From Lycorma delicatula (lineage: Eukaryota; Arthropoda; Insecta; Hemiptera; Fulgoridae): DNA of 64,000 bases. Below are positions 50,127 through 63,070 of the stretch, one piece after another (the stretch's first letter is position 1; each line of letters opens with the position of its first letter). The stretch covers positions 86,817,398 through 86,881,397 of the forward strand of contig NC_134457.1 in assembly GCF_047948215.1 (NCBI RefSeq), written 5' to 3'. The translations under genes and the position numbers were made by a program. The notes below the pieces were generated by a model, which made no database searches, was not told the origin of the DNA, and saw nothing but the letters and a program-made list of their open reading frames with translations.

Positions 50127-50398
50127 CTGAACAAGCATGTCGCTACTGAAACATGGAACAATATTTTTGGTTACATTGCTGAATGTAAAAATATTAATAA
50201 AGTCATTATTACTGAAAGTATCAAGTATATATTTTACAGTTAAACGTGCCGTAGTGTTGCTCATGCCTCTCATTGAACCTGAAGTATCCACTAAAATAAC
50301 AACATCTTTAGAACATGTAGCTGCTTCAATAAACCAAGGTCTTGTACGACAATCAAATTCATCAATTTCTCTACCAAGAGATTCTTTCCACTTTAAAG
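50127..50398 (-). CDS. alpha-2/delta exon c: VWA domain with MIDAS motif
   Basis: This 272-base exon (residues 141-231) has acceptor CTTTTCAG and donor CAG|GTACTA. It encodes [13 protein letters not shown], then [15 protein letters not shown], in which DTSGS is the DxSxS metal-ion-dependent adhesion site; all three residues are intact. That site is needed in known alpha-2/delta proteins for channel trafficking. [20 protein letters not shown] follows. The exon ends in phase 0. Confidence 0.96.
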
Positions 50399-50494
50399 CT
50401 GAAAAGATTAATTATAAAAAAAATTAATTTTTAACAGATTGATATTCAAGTATAATAATAGTAATATAACAGTAAAAGAAAATTAATTTAAAAA

Positions 50495-51000
50495 AATTAG
50501 ATGTGGACAATACATGATTTTCTTCTATGCCTATTAAATTACATTTACCCATTTTTTTTTAATGAAAAGTACGTAAAATTTCATTTCATTAAAAACTTCT
50601 GATATTTTCTCATATATTTTTTTTTTTTGTTACTATTGAGTTGTTATTCATCATAAACTTTTTTTTATAATGAGAGGTTAATAATTATTAGTAAATCAAT
50701 ATATTTAAATTTAAAAAAAAAGAGAAGATGAAGTCCTATTCAACTGATGTGCCTTCCCCTAAGATTAGAATATTTAATTAATTAAAATTTTATTTAGTTA
50801 TAACTCTGCAACCAATGAACATAAATACCACTTATGTTACATATCGCTGAAAATCTCTTAATGAGGGCTTACTACCGCAGTTAAGGAAAAGTCCAAAATT
50901 CAAATTTTTCTGGATTTTGGGTTTTTTGGATACTTTTGGTTCAGTCAATTGCAATCAAATGGGGAGGTGCACAACTAGATATTACAACAGTACTAAATGG
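50495..51000 (+). repeat. ACTTCCTTGTAC-family repeat, copy 3
   Basis: It aligns from GATGTGGACAAT to GTGCACAACTAGATATTACA with 18635-19120, including the internal A-run and the CCAATGAACATAAATACCAC block. The right end with the hairpin is missing. It starts about 100 bases upstream of exon c. Confidence 0.75.
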
Positions 51001-52029
51001 AAGCCTTTCTCAAGAACAAGCATCCTATACCAGGCATATTAAGAAAGATTAAAAGTAAATGATTTCCAGTTGTTTTCCTCAATGACATAATTGATTCCAT
51101 ATTAACAAAATAGATAAACTTAATTCTGGAGACATTTATCCCTCAATTGAAATTTCTGCTCACTAAAAGGATTGAGAAACATTATAATTCATAGAAAAAG
51201 CAATGTGGGTGGTGACTACTATGCCATAGGTTACTCACATATGTCACTAAGAAAGGCAGGAACAAGTGTATTATAAAATTACAAATTAATGCACTTCTTG
51301 CTGTAATAAAATAATCCATTGTACAAATTATATCTATTCAGTAACTGGTCCCAACCTTTTATTATTACTATGGATTGTTTTTGTTACCTAGATTTCTATT
51401 AATTATCCTACAGTCTTTCAACTAAAAATTTACTCTTCTTTCTATCTTACCTTGCTAATCTTATCCTGCCAATTCTAATCTTAAATTATCAATCTCTTGT
51501 TTTAAATCATTTAACCTTATTAATTAAAGCTCTCTTTAAAATTTCAAGCATTCCCTATCGAAACAGAAAAAATATCAGAAATATAAAATCTTATATTACT
51601 TTTGCTATTAGTTCGTAATCATTAATCTGATGGATGAAACTCAAAAATATACCATTGAAAGTGTTAAGTGTGAAAAGGAATAAAGGCTACATTAACTCAG
51701 AAAATGGACAAGTTTAATTATCCATTGCTTTAAGCTGCACAGTACTGAATGCTTCAAAAATTCAGTTTTAAGTTTTTTCAGGTCTATTAACTATCTTAAC
51801 AGCTACTGAAATGACTGCTACCTATTTCAGAATCCTTCATTAGTCTCAATCTATACAAATACCCAACCATTATAATAGCACTTACTAACAGAAAGAATGG
51901 CTTAAGCTGGTATATATAAATAATACAGAATGTACTAAACCATTCAGAATAAGGAAACTGTTATCTTAGTTATCTAAAACTACTTAATGGTAATATGTAT
52001 AATATCTAGTTGGTAATCCAACTATTGAT

Positions 52030-53000
52030 AGGTATGATGTGGCATATTGCCACCAATGTTAAGAAGTGCAGTGATAATTCTCACCTTCTAATATTCCACA
52101 TCAGCGACCCAGATACATAAACATGATCCTTGACAAAATGTCATACAAAGAAATCGTAAGACACTAAGTCTGGTGACCTCATTGGCCAGACTAATGGGCC
52201 AATTCATCAATTAAATCTGTTGTTCAAAAATTAAAAAAGTGATAAATTTCAATGTGGAAGCTTGATGTGGCATCAAGATCTTCCATCTTAATGGAAGATG
52301 ATGTTAAATGTAGCTGAGAAGGAAGAATTTTCCAACATATCAAGGTAAATGTTACCAATCACAATTAATTCATGAAATAAAAATTCACTTACCACACTGT
52401 CACTGGTAACACAACTTTTGGATTTTCCCTGATGTGCTCAGTCTTGAAATCTAGATTTTCTGGTTACAATTTGATATTTTGTTTATTTACCTTTCCTGAC
52501 AAATTAAGAGTAGCCTCATTGGAAAAGGCAATTTTTTAAGAAAACTGTCATCGACACTTTCCAAATGATCAAACAAAATAATAGCAAAATTCTTTTGAGT
52601 AATCATATCTTACTGTGTGATTGTCTGTAATAATGAAAGTTTGTGAGGGTGCATTTTTAAATGTTTCCTTAATACATTTTGAACAATTGAAAAAAGAATG
52701 TTTAATTCATGTGCTGTGAATAAATTCCTGTTGCACATTTTCATCATATGCATTTATCCACCTGCAAACTTTCTTATTTTGTACATTTCCAACAACATTT
52801 TTTATTTTTCAAATATTCAGTGTTAAAATTTTCATGCCATGCAAGAATAGTAGGCTTCAACAGTGGTATTCTGTTATCTAACAATCTAAACTTACATTAA
52901 ATCATTTGTTCCAGTTTCATTTCTATGATCCATTCAACACACTAAACCTTTTGAGTATTATAGCTACAATGATCAAAATAAACATGACTTCGGTTTTGGC
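52030..53000 (-). pseudogene. DDE transposase relic
   Basis: Minus-strand pieces are FSNEATLNLSGKVNKQNIKL (first motif region), VIGNIYLDMLENSSFSAT, and WPMRSPDLVSYDFFVWHFVK then DHVYVS (third motif region). The order matches insect mariner-like transposases with the WPPRSPDLTPCDFFLWGxVK signature. It is fragmented in all frames. Confidence 0.75.
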
Positions 53001-54282
53001 TATGATGTGGCACACATGTTACTTCTACATAACGAAGAACATGATCTATGAAACTTTCTGAATACTACTCTTAATTAAAACTACTCTGCAATCTATATTT
53101 AAATTATTAATATTCAAAGTCGTAAATATCTTTTTTGGACACTAATTAACAGTTCTTTCTTTTGTTTTTTTTTTTTTTTTTTTAGTAAAACAACTTTTGT
53201 ATCACCTGTCACCTGTATAGAAAATGTATTTCTATATAGTGTTCCTAAATCATTATCCTGATTACACTGTGATATAACACTGTCATTAGCAAATGTATAT
53301 AAACACAAATTTTTACAGAAACATAATTGTAATGATTAATATTTACTAACAGATATAGAATAAACAGCAGAAAATAATCCTGCCCTGAATATAATTTAAA
53401 AAGAAGAAATCCAGTGGAATTATATCATAACTTTGGAGGCTAAGTAATCAGTCCATCCATGCCAACTCAATGGTTTTATAACGTCACATTCAGTGTCACA
53501 AAGAATCTTAGTCCAATAATAAGCTGATTCATGCAACTTGAAGTATCATTAGACTATATTAGTAAGCAAAAGATGCAATTAATAAGGATTAGAGATTGGT
53601 TTTTGTTTAGAAAAATTTGTATAATTAGGGGAAATTTTACAGACAAACATCATCTAAAATTAAGTGCATTGTATCATGCTAGCCAATTAATAAAATATTA
53701 AAATTTTTAATTATACTTCACTTAGAATAATCTGTTTTCATGATATATTTGCATCTAATAAAATAAACTGAACCAAAAATGCTTACTAAATTAATTTTTA
53801 TCCATTGCTTATCTAAATAGACATCATGCAAAAACATCTAACCAATTAATGAAACTTGTCAGATGAATTTGTGTTAACCCTGATTGAAATCTTGTCTCAA
53901 TTTAAAATACTCGTACAGCTTTGTGTCCCTTTTTAACAAAAGAGCTATTTGATATTTACTTGCTCGTGGTGCACTTAACCAAAATAATTAATATTTACAA
54001 ATTAAAGTTCATGAAACTTATATACACCTCTTGTAAGAAACCTTTTAAAAATTTTGGATAGCGCTTCACATCTCTTAAAGCATTTTTGCAAGAATGGATC
54101 AAAAGATTTCAAGGAAGAAAAATTAAATCTTTAAATTAAATTTGACAAAACTAAATCTTTCCAAGTTTGAACTAAGTTCTGATCTCTAAAATAGAATAAT
54201 TGCATACACTTAAATTATAATTAGAATAAGTGCGATTGTACAATTAAATTTACAGATAAGCAGATATAGCAGTGAAATTTAC

Positions 54283-54414
54283 CAGGATAATGTCTCAGAA
54301 ATCCAGTGGAGCTTCCAAAATATTGCCATTTAAGTGTAGGATCACTCATATAATTTCTAACAAAAACCTCATCCAGTCCCTCCGACCATTGAATATGCTC
54401 TTTTACAATATATC
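54283..54414 (-). CDS. alpha-2/delta exon b: VWA_N to VWA junction
   Basis: This 132-base exon (residues 97-140) has acceptor ATGCAG and donor CCTG|GTAAAT. It is too short and lacks a suitable ATG, so it only appears when reading splice sites. It contains [12 protein letters not shown] and [15 protein letters not shown], two hallmark alpha-2/delta motifs. It enters by completing a split Gly codon and leaves with one base of a split Ala codon. Confidence 0.93.
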
Positions 54415-57400
54415 CTGCATAATTAAAAAATAGAATGAGTACTGAACATAAGTATGTATGAAACAGGATAAATTTAGGAAGTCATTTAGGTTGGGGAACT
54501 TAAAAGAAATATCTATAATTCTACAACATAATCATTAATTTTGATAAAATAATATAAATAATTCATTATATTGATCCTGAAAAGTTAAGCAACAATAAAT
54601 AATAAACAAACAGTAATATAAATAAATTAATTAACAATAAAATAAATAATAAAAAAAAACAATAAATAATTACAAATAATAAAAATGTAAAAGGACTGAT
54701 GTGGAATGAAAAGGTTCCTAAAGACTATAAGAAGTTCCGTACATAAGAGATTCCCATCTGTGATTTACAGACCAGAAGAATGGATGATAATAATTAAAGG
54801 GAGAAAAGGAAGATCCAAGCTATGTAAATTGTGGTTTTAAGAAATGTGATGGGTAAACTAAATAAATGAATTAAAAACAAGATTATTAGAAAAAAGTTGG
54901 GAAAGATAACTGAGATATGAATTCAGATGGTCAAGTATTGAATGAGAAAGGATAAGAAGAGTTTGGAATGGGTGATAACAAGAACATAGCTAATTGGAAG
55001 GCTTAAGAAACAATAGTTATATAAGGTGAAACAAGATGTAAGTAAAAGCAGTGCTGTGCAAACAAGAGAACTTCTGCTTGATGACTACAGAGAAACAAAA
55101 AAATATGGCTTTATAAGATAATATTGAAAATCAAGTGAGATGATGGAATATGGTGGATGAAATGATTTTAAACAAACTGGGAAAGAGAAGTTTATAGCTG
55201 AGTCTTGTTAATAAGAAAAATATCATTAGTGTGCCACTTATTTAACAATCAGGATTACTAAATCTGATTCAAGAAGGTAATTTGGTAAAAACAATAAAGG
55301 AAGAAAAAATTGGAATACTTGACACAGCTAATTGAAGAATTAGGGTATAAAGAATTTGCTGAAGCTACAGATTGCCAAAGAATAGAAGCGGAGAAGTGTG
55401 ACAAACCAGTAAGATGTAAAAAAAAAATGGAATTACAGTAAGATATTGTCACTCCATCGGCAATCTTTTTCATTTAAGCACTTCAAATTTTCATTATTCA
55501 TAAAATTCTGTTAGCATGAAATCAATGTTTTTAGATCATTTGAGTAAAAATTTCATTTTTCTTTAGTCAGTTATTCTCAACAATCCTAACTGAATCATTT
55601 AGTTCAAATTTTTGTGTTAGGCATTCTGAATGCTTTAAAGCTGACAGTAAATAAAAGAGCAAAGTTGTTAAATAATTTTAAATATGTATCAAATCGTAAA
55701 ACATCTTTAATCACCTTCTAAAGTTTCTTTCTTCTTTTCCATTTATAGGTTCAACAGTAAATCATAGCTAATCACTTTATCTCTTTTTCCACTGTTTCTC
55801 ATTCTCATACAATTTTATGGTCTAGTAAATTAAGTTGTTTGTGTTCTAGTCACATAGTCATAATTTTCAGCTAATTTTCAGTATTTCCGGTCCAAAATAA
55901 CTGAAATTCATCGATTGTTTATTTTATAGATATATTAAATGTAAAGGAGAGTCAAGACTCACAAATTCAATAAATTGACTGTGACAGTCTTCATACAATT
56001 TTTCTCACAAAAATAGTCCTTCAACAAGCTTTATAAACTAGCTTAGTGTAAGGGGAGTGACACCAGGATAACATTGCATTTGACATAGCATAAAAATACT
56101 AGAACAAATTAAAAATACATTTATCTGTGGTTGAAACAGATAACATAGTACTGACAACATAATCTCATTTTTAAGCACGTTAAAGAAAGGAAACAAGGCA
56201 ATATAAGGATCAACCTTCATTCCTAGATATCAACTATATCTATATTCCCAGTAGATGGTGGACTTATTTTTATTAACAGCCAATTTATTGTTTTTAAAAA
56301 TCATTTAATTAATCTTTGTATAGTTGTTAGGTCAAGGGTGTTTAATTCATCTTAGTAACTACTATTGACCAAAGATTAATCTCAGCAAATGCTATCAAGT
56401 GTATATTTTTATCAGTATAAAGGTGTAAATGATTAATAAAGTATAAGTATAAAGGATTAATAGATCATACAAAGTTGAGGATCCCAGGAGTTCAAATTTT
56501 TGTTAAGACATCATCAACTGTTACTGTACAGTACCAATTTGATATACATGAGCTGCTGTAAACAACACTTAATATTTTGAAAAATATTAAATAACAACTT
56601 CTCCAACAATTCATAACACTGATTATAAAATCCTAAATGGTATTATAAAATGTATTAACTGAATATTCACATTTGAAAAACATTGCATGGTAAATTTAAC
56701 AAAATTCAATGTACTATTAAACTTTTTTTCATTGCCTAAGTGAGAATTTAAAATCAAATTACGTTTTTATTTTTTTTTCTAGAAAATTGTGTAAATTGTT
56801 AGTTCAGAAAGATAGTTCAAAATAATGTTTGAATTATTGGTTGCCAAAATTTACTTAGGCTTTTAATGAAATTATTTTCTTTGTTGCATTTTTTGTAGAA
56901 AGAAATTATGACATCTATTTTTAATATGTTTAGATAAATAATTTATATTAAAAGATTAATTAATACGTCATAATGGAATAAATTACTGATTATATACGTA
57001 TATAAATAAATAAATATGCTCATCATTAGATGTCCAATACACCAAACTGAAAAGTTATTTAAAGTGACTTGTAGTTTACTGATGTCATAGGAAACATTAT
57101 AAAAAAATTATTTGATATCATCACAATTAATGTTATAAGATTATCTTTTGTTATTACATCTCTCTTATTATTATTTATATTTCACACAGTTTTTGTGACT
57201 TAAAAAAAATTTGTAATGAGTTACAATGAAATTAATATTCTGCTATCTTTAACTCTCATTTAATTCCGTTTATTCCTCTTTTTCTCATTTCATTACTTTT
57301 TTTTTTTTTACTCCATTTTACCTCCAAATTTAATTTAACATGCATCAATGAAACTATATCATTTATTACATCTTACTCATTCATAATTTTATTCATTTAT

Positions 57401-57669
57401 TCCAGAATAACAATATTTTATTTTTTTTTATACCTGGACTATTCCATCCTCAAATTTTTCTTTAATTCTTTTAGTACTAGTTTTTAGTTCCTTTATTGCT
57501 TCTTCTATACATAAATTAGAAATCAATAGAGTTAAACTATACCATTGTCTAAATCCTTTCACTACTGGAACTTGCATTCATAATTCTCTACTTCTATTAC
57601 TTTTTTCTAATCCCTGTTTAAAATATACACTTTTTTCTAAATTTTATTAATATTTTTTCTTAAAATCTA

Positions 57670-58680
57670 TAACAAGGGGTCTTTCACGTAGAGTGCAAAA
57701 AACTGACAGATTGTGGTGGCTAAGTTTATTTTTTTTGCAACTTTTCAATTGCTATTTGTTTTCAGTACACTAAATTTTTATGACAAATCATTAAGGATGC
57801 TACACACCTCAATAACGTTTACGAATCATAAATTTAATTGTCAAAGTAAGCAATCATTCAGTTAAAGACTTTGAGGAAAATTTTTCTCTAATTGATGTTG
57901 AAATGCCAATTCACAAAGGAAATGCTAGGAGAGAGGAGAATACTGCTGCTGTAAGTGAAAGGGCTTGTGAAAATTGAAAATTATTGATTTCACATTGTTC
58001 ATAAATATTGTACCTTTCTTCAAAAAAATGGTAAATTTTGTGTAAAGATACAAATACTCTACATACACATACACACACACTCTAGATACACATTTCTACA
58101 CCATATAAGATTCAACTGACTCCAGAATTAAAGACACAGGACCTCCTTTGGATTGACAGTTTGCCGATTGGTTTCTAGAGCAGCTTGAAGTGGATCCAAA
58201 TTTTCATTAAAAAAATCATCTTTTCAGATGAGACTCATTTTTGGTTTGACGGCTTTGTAAAAAAGCAAAATTTCCATACTTGGGATGATTGCAATCCACA
58301 AATGATTCAGCAGCAACAATCACATCCAAAAAAAAAAATAACTGTTTGGTGTGGATTATGGGCTGCCATCATTGAGCAATTTTTTTTTTCAAAAATGAGC
58401 TAGAAGATGCTATTACAGTAAATGGTGAATGCTATTAAGCTACGATTTGTGAGTTTTTGCTTGTAAATTTAGCAAATTCTGATTTGAATGAAATGTGGTT
58501 TCAGCAGAATGGTGCCACATACCACACAGCTGCTGAGACAATTCAGTTATTGTATTAAAAGTTTGGTGATTTGAAAGTAATTTCATGAAATGGTAATGTC
58601 AATGACCACCAAGATCATGTGTTTTGACGCCCTTAGACTCTTTTCTCTGGGGTTATGTTAAGTAACAAGTCTATAGAAAC
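57670..58680 (+). pseudogene. Tc1/mariner-type transposase relic
   Basis: Early blocks are KGNARREENTAAVSERACEN (about 57917) and KIQLT near 58110. The best open stretch at 58185-58400 gives KKIIFSDETHFWFDGFVKKQ (first Asp), then MIQQQQSHPKKKITVWCGLW. MWFQQNGATYHTAAETIQLL follows at about 58494 (the second motif, QQDGA decayed to QQNGA) and a PRSCVLTPLDSFLWGYVK stretch at about 58600. Stops and frameshifts lie between these. Confidence 0.85.
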
Positions 58681-58999
58681 AAACCATGAATGACATGACT
58701 TGAAAGCAAATACTAATTAAGTATTATTAATGGAATTCAAGCTGATTTCTGTAAAAGGGATGCAAAATTTTGTTGATAGACTTGGCTTTGCCAAGCAAAC
58801 CTGCGCCATATGAATGATATTGTTTTTCAAACATAATTTAATGTTATAAAAAAAAAAATATATATATAAGTCAATATAATAAACAGAATATAAACACATA
58901 ATATAATAATATATATGTCAATCAATATATACTTTTTTAATAAGCTCTTAAGAGGCTATGTTAATCAACAGAGAATAGTCACTTCTTTAGTTTCTTCTT

Positions 59000-59110
59000 T
59001 TTGGATGTTTTAGTTTTATGTTTGGCCCAGTATTCTTTAATTGTCTGTGACTTTAGTTGTTTATGTTCTTCAGACCACTTTCTGCCAACTCTTCTGGTTT
59101 TTCCAGAAAA
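59000..59110 (-). mobile_element. LINE C-terminal scrap
   Basis: The minus-strand reading GRKWSEEHKQLKSQTIKEYW and AKHKTKTSKKKKLKK, followed by a stop, resembles the basic tail of the LINE at 36060-37120 (YSEEDQEGKERSLRMTKYWE). It is short and basic, so chance similarity is possible. Confidence 0.4.
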
Positions 59111-60260
59111 AATATATATATATATAAATTTCACTTGGCTTTTTTTCTTTTTTCTATTGTCATATTACTTCTTATCAATTGAAAATTCCTTAGTTCCACA
59201 TAAAGAGTGGTACAATCATTTTAACTGGTTGTATTTGATTAGATGTCTTAATTATTATTGTACACCACAGATTATCTATATTATTGAAATAAATAACATT
59301 TTTATTTCTCAAATGAAATTGACTTATATGCTACAATAGATGTTATTTCTTTATTTATATGAATCTATCATTCATAAATAACTTGCAATTATTTCACAAT
59401 AATAATAAACAGTAAACATTAAATGTAGTATAAAAATTTTAAATAATATAGTAATAAAGTCCCTACTATCAAAGAATAATAAATCAAATCATATTTAATA
59501 TCATTAGTTCCTGAAAATAAAAATAAATTTTGAATAATCAGTGGTGTGTTTATCACAAGCAGGTATTTTTTTTTGGTGGATTCATGTAACCAAGTTTAGT
59601 TCATCGTACTGCTAGCTTATTACTTGGCTTTTCCGTAGTAAATATGTGTGTATGTGTCCATGTCTGCATGTGTGTGCACGCACTTGCATGTGCGTATGTT
59701 GTAGTTGTCTTTAAAATTATATTTTATGATTATGTTAATACTTGCACTGAAATGCTAATTTACTTAATTAATGCTCCAATTAGTTCTTGAAATCAAAATG
59801 AAAGCTATGAGTTAAGACAAAATAAGGGTATTCCTCTTTTTTGGTTTTTAAAGGAGAAAAACTGTTTTCAGAATTTTTGATTATTTATTCTAATTAAAAT
59901 TCTAAGAGAATGTTGTTTTTTAAAGTGTTCTATTGGCAATTTAAAAATTCAACTCAAAATCTATTTAATGAATAATTAAAATCAGATGTATTACCTACAA
60001 TATAAAACACTTCTTGATTTAGACTTTATATTTTATTATTAATGTTACGAGTACATATTGCCACATCCTTGTTTAAACATACTAAACTTTTTATCTCAGA
60101 ACCTCAAAATAATTTACTCTAAAGATTTGAAATTATATTTTGACACAGATTTTGCTGAATTTATTGGTTTAAAAAAAGCATATTCAATTTTAAAGTATAG
60201 TTTTTTCCCATTACAGAGTGTATTAGTTAAAATTATTTTTAAAATAATTCTAACTAAATA

Positions 60261-60987
60261 CGAGGGCGGTCCAGAAAGTAACTTACATTTGTGCCTAGTG
60301 TGGAGATGGGCGGGGATAGAGCCGCCATCTTGGGGTCAAAACGTTTCTACACTCACTCAGTACTCATCAAGCTGTCGTAGTGTGTGGATTGCAATCTTTC
60401 TATTTTGTTTGTTGTGAATTATTGAAATACGTGCTTCAATAGAAAATCTCATGAGTTGGTGAGGTGCATTCAGTCATCAGGTTTTTACTGGCAAAACAAT
60501 CTCAAACCCATTGAAATTCATCGGCAACTTTGTGAGGGTATGGAGATGGAATGAGTGAAGGTGGAGTGAGACAGTGGTGCATTCAGTTTAAAAATGGCCG
60601 CACAAATTTTCATGATGAGGACTGCAGTGATTGGCCTAGCCTTATGACTGATGAACTGATGATGAAAATCAACAAAAATTTGTGAAAATCACCACATTAC
60701 GATTACAGAATTCTCGTTTCATTTCCCCCAAATTTCACAAAGTTTACTGCATGAAATTGTATTGCGGAAGCAAGTTTTGTGCAAGATAGATGCCAAAAAT
60801 ATAACGATGCACAAGCTTTTCAATTCCTTTTCTGTAGAAATCTGCTGCCTTAGAAGTGCCCAATTTAAATGGTGACTATGTAGAAAAATAGTTTAAGATT
60901 GTCCCTTTCAAATGTATAATAAATTTCTTTTTTTTATTTTGTTGATTTTTTATTTCAAAATGTAAGTTACTTTCTGGACAGTCTTCG
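60261..60987 (+). mobile_element. Internally deleted mariner
   Basis: The ends CGAGGGCGGTCCAGAAAGTA (then ACTTACATTT) and, inverted, CGAAGACTGTCCAGAAAGTA (then ACTTACATTT) are 727 bases apart and flanked by TA (60259-60260, 60988-60989). Inside, the transposase N-terminus (NPLKFIGNF, QFKNGRTNFHDEDCS in another frame, LCARWMPK-like FCARXMPK) runs about 115 residues. It then jumps to the extreme C-terminus (LNGDYVEK). The catalytic core has been deleted. Confidence 0.88.
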
Positions 60988-61650
60988 TATAATACATGTA
61001 CTGCATTTTGATTATTAAGTAATTGTTTTCATTAATAATAATAATTTCTATAAGGAACAATATTTGTCTTTAATAAACCTTAATTTTTTGATAATGTTAA
61101 AATTGTAATAAAAACCTATTTACCCTAAATTTTTTCATAAATTTTGCTGAATGATTCTTTTGAATTTTTTTTTTTGTTACAATTGTGGGAATAAGTAGGA
61201 GTCAACCGATAAATATATTTAATTATATTTTATTTATTAAATGTTTAATGTTATGAAGACATGCTTCTTTAGTATGTAATAATACTCGGATGTAGCAGCT
61301 AACATTGCAGATTTATTTATATACATTTTTTTTTCTTTAAAAAACTGCATTGTAATATCATTAAATTGTATTGAACCCTTCATTATTTGGCTACATTTAA
61401 AATAAATTTTCCTTTAGACAAAACAGAGAAAATACTATTCATTTTTTAAATTACATTATTATCTATTTATATTTAAATTCACGGAAATTAATGAAACTAT
61501 TTCAGGGATATTAAAAGCAGGTTTACTGTCAAATTGGATTCAAATATTTTCTGATAGGAATGTAGAATACAGTTATGAAATCCTCATGATCAGATATAAG
61601 ATATTTACATCTCATACGCTAAGCCTTATTCCTTTTGGATTGTTAATTAC

Positions 61651-61939
61651 CTTGGTCAAAAACATCAGTAGGTACATGAACTGCACTATAGCTAGTATTA
61701 ACTGGAATTCCATAGAAATGACTGTTATTAGCAAGTTCCATTAATAAATAATTGGCCGATATTTTCTCAGGTTTAAGTTCATCTATTGTTATTACTCTTG
61801 GTACAATGTATTCATCATTTGGTTCTAAAGTATTTCCATCCACAATTGCAACAGATACTTTTGAGCCATGATATGCTAATAATGAAGATGAATTATATTC
61901 AAAATTTTCTGATAATTCTTCTGCAGCTTTTATTATGCA
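61651..61939 (-). CDS. alpha-2/delta exon a: VWA_N domain, C-terminal part
   Basis: This 289-base exon encodes residues 1-96 of the visible product. The acceptor is TTTTTTACACAG and the donor G|GTAATT. It starts in phase 0 and ends with one base of a split glycine codon completed by the next exon. It carries the conserved IPVNTSYSAVHVPTDVFDQ block that closes the VWA_N domain, plus glycosylation sites NNS and NTS. The preceding exon with the signal peptide and start codon was not found between 61940 and 64000. Confidence 0.92.
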
Positions 61940-63070
61940 CTGTGTAAAAAAAAATAAATAAATAAATCAACATCAGGTTTATCTAAAACTGAAAACAAAG
62001 TTTCTAATTAATAGCAAGATAAAATGTGATAAAACTTTAAAATTTACTTACATATAACTTACATATAATTAAACTAAAATTTTTTTCCAGTTCCTTCGAA
62101 ACTAATTACACAGCTCCTTCTTCAGTGGATGCACCACTACCCTGTATGTCTGTAGCACAGAATTTTACCACCATAACTCTACTTAGAAGGAACTTAAAAT
62201 TTTTAATAATTTTTAAAAAGTTTGATTTAATTCAAGCAAACACAAGGACAAAATAAAACTTAATTAATGCAATGAATAAGGCCTACGTTTTAGAACTTAT
62301 GAGTTTTATAGACAAGACTTACCATCCAGCTGGTTTATTGCTATCAAAATGTTTGCATATGATGCTGTTAATATGTATTCTCATTTTTAACTACAGCTCT
62401 ACCTCCAATTTACAGTTACTCTTTTTCTTACAATAATTATTCTGATAAGAGTCTTCCTTTCATAATTTTAACATTATGGACTACAATTCAATGAAAGATA
62501 GAGTCCAACTTCCTTGATCATTATTTCATTAGATAATTAACTGAATTATCAGTTAATTCATTTTCACTAACTGAATTTAAGGGTATTCAAATGATGAGCA
62601 TGTGAAGATAGGTAGATATTTAATATATATAATATTAAATAGAGTATTATTATCTAGTAAATTAATAATATTATTTTAATAATATTGTTAGCTTTTAAGC
62701 AAATAATACCATCATTTTTTGATGTTATATTCTACAAAAATAAACAATCTAAATTATAATTGATTTGTATAAAATTTTAATGGTAATATTATTGTTAATT
62801 TCATAAAAATCAATTCTTTCAGATTTTTTAAGCATAGCATCTTATCACTTTTTGTTTTAAATAAACAACTCAAATAAGTCATATATATATATTTTGCAAC
62901 ATAGTAATGAATTTCTAGGGTTACAATTAACAAATATTTATGCTTGGATAAATATTTTGATATCTTATCTAGTAAAGTAACATATGATATTTTAGTTTAT
63001 ACATATATTCTTTAAGAAAACTTGCTTGAAAAACAAAAAATGCAATACAACACACACACACACATATATA

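Larger units (their letters stand above)
50399..54282 (-). other. Intron between exons b and c
   Basis: It holds an interspersed repeat (50495-51000) and a transposase relic (52030-53000). 51000-51950 and 53010-54282 show nothing recognisable except a T-run at 53165-53183. Confidence 0.75.
54415..61650 (-). other. Intron between exons a and b (7.2 kb)
   Basis: It contains transposase relics at 57670-58680 and 60261-60987 and a LINE scrap near 59000-59110. 54700-55440 is purine-rich on the plus strand and may be very old LINE sequence, not proven. The other stretches are AT-rich and featureless. Confidence 0.7.
3962..61939 (-). other. Gene body: calcium channel alpha-2/delta subunit (partial, 12 exons)
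   Basis: Twelve minus-strand exons with GT donors and AG acceptors join in phase to 1731 bases (577 codons) with no stop. The product is the extracellular alpha-2/delta auxiliary subunit of voltage-gated calcium channels, which in known relatives promotes channel trafficking and synaptic function. Domain order is VWA_N end (residues 1-140), VWA (about 145-340), linker (about 340-465) and Cache-like region (465-577). Many N-x-S/T sites (for example NTS, NVT, NIT, NLT) fit a glycosylated ectodomain. Family members are about 1000-1250 residues, so roughly half is here. The first coding exon(s) lie right of the window and the 3' exons left of it. Sequence is closest in my memory to CACNA2D3/stj, but which insect paralogue it is remains open. 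Confidence 0.93.

Noticed and set aside
54700..55440. Purine-rich stretch that might be LINE sequence
   Set aside because: No RT or endonuclease motif could be read in any frame, so it is only mentioned in the intron entry.
59001..59339. 112-codon plus-strand ORF
   Set aside because: Hydrophobic, low-complexity translation of T-rich sequence; part of it overlaps a LINE scrap on the other strand.
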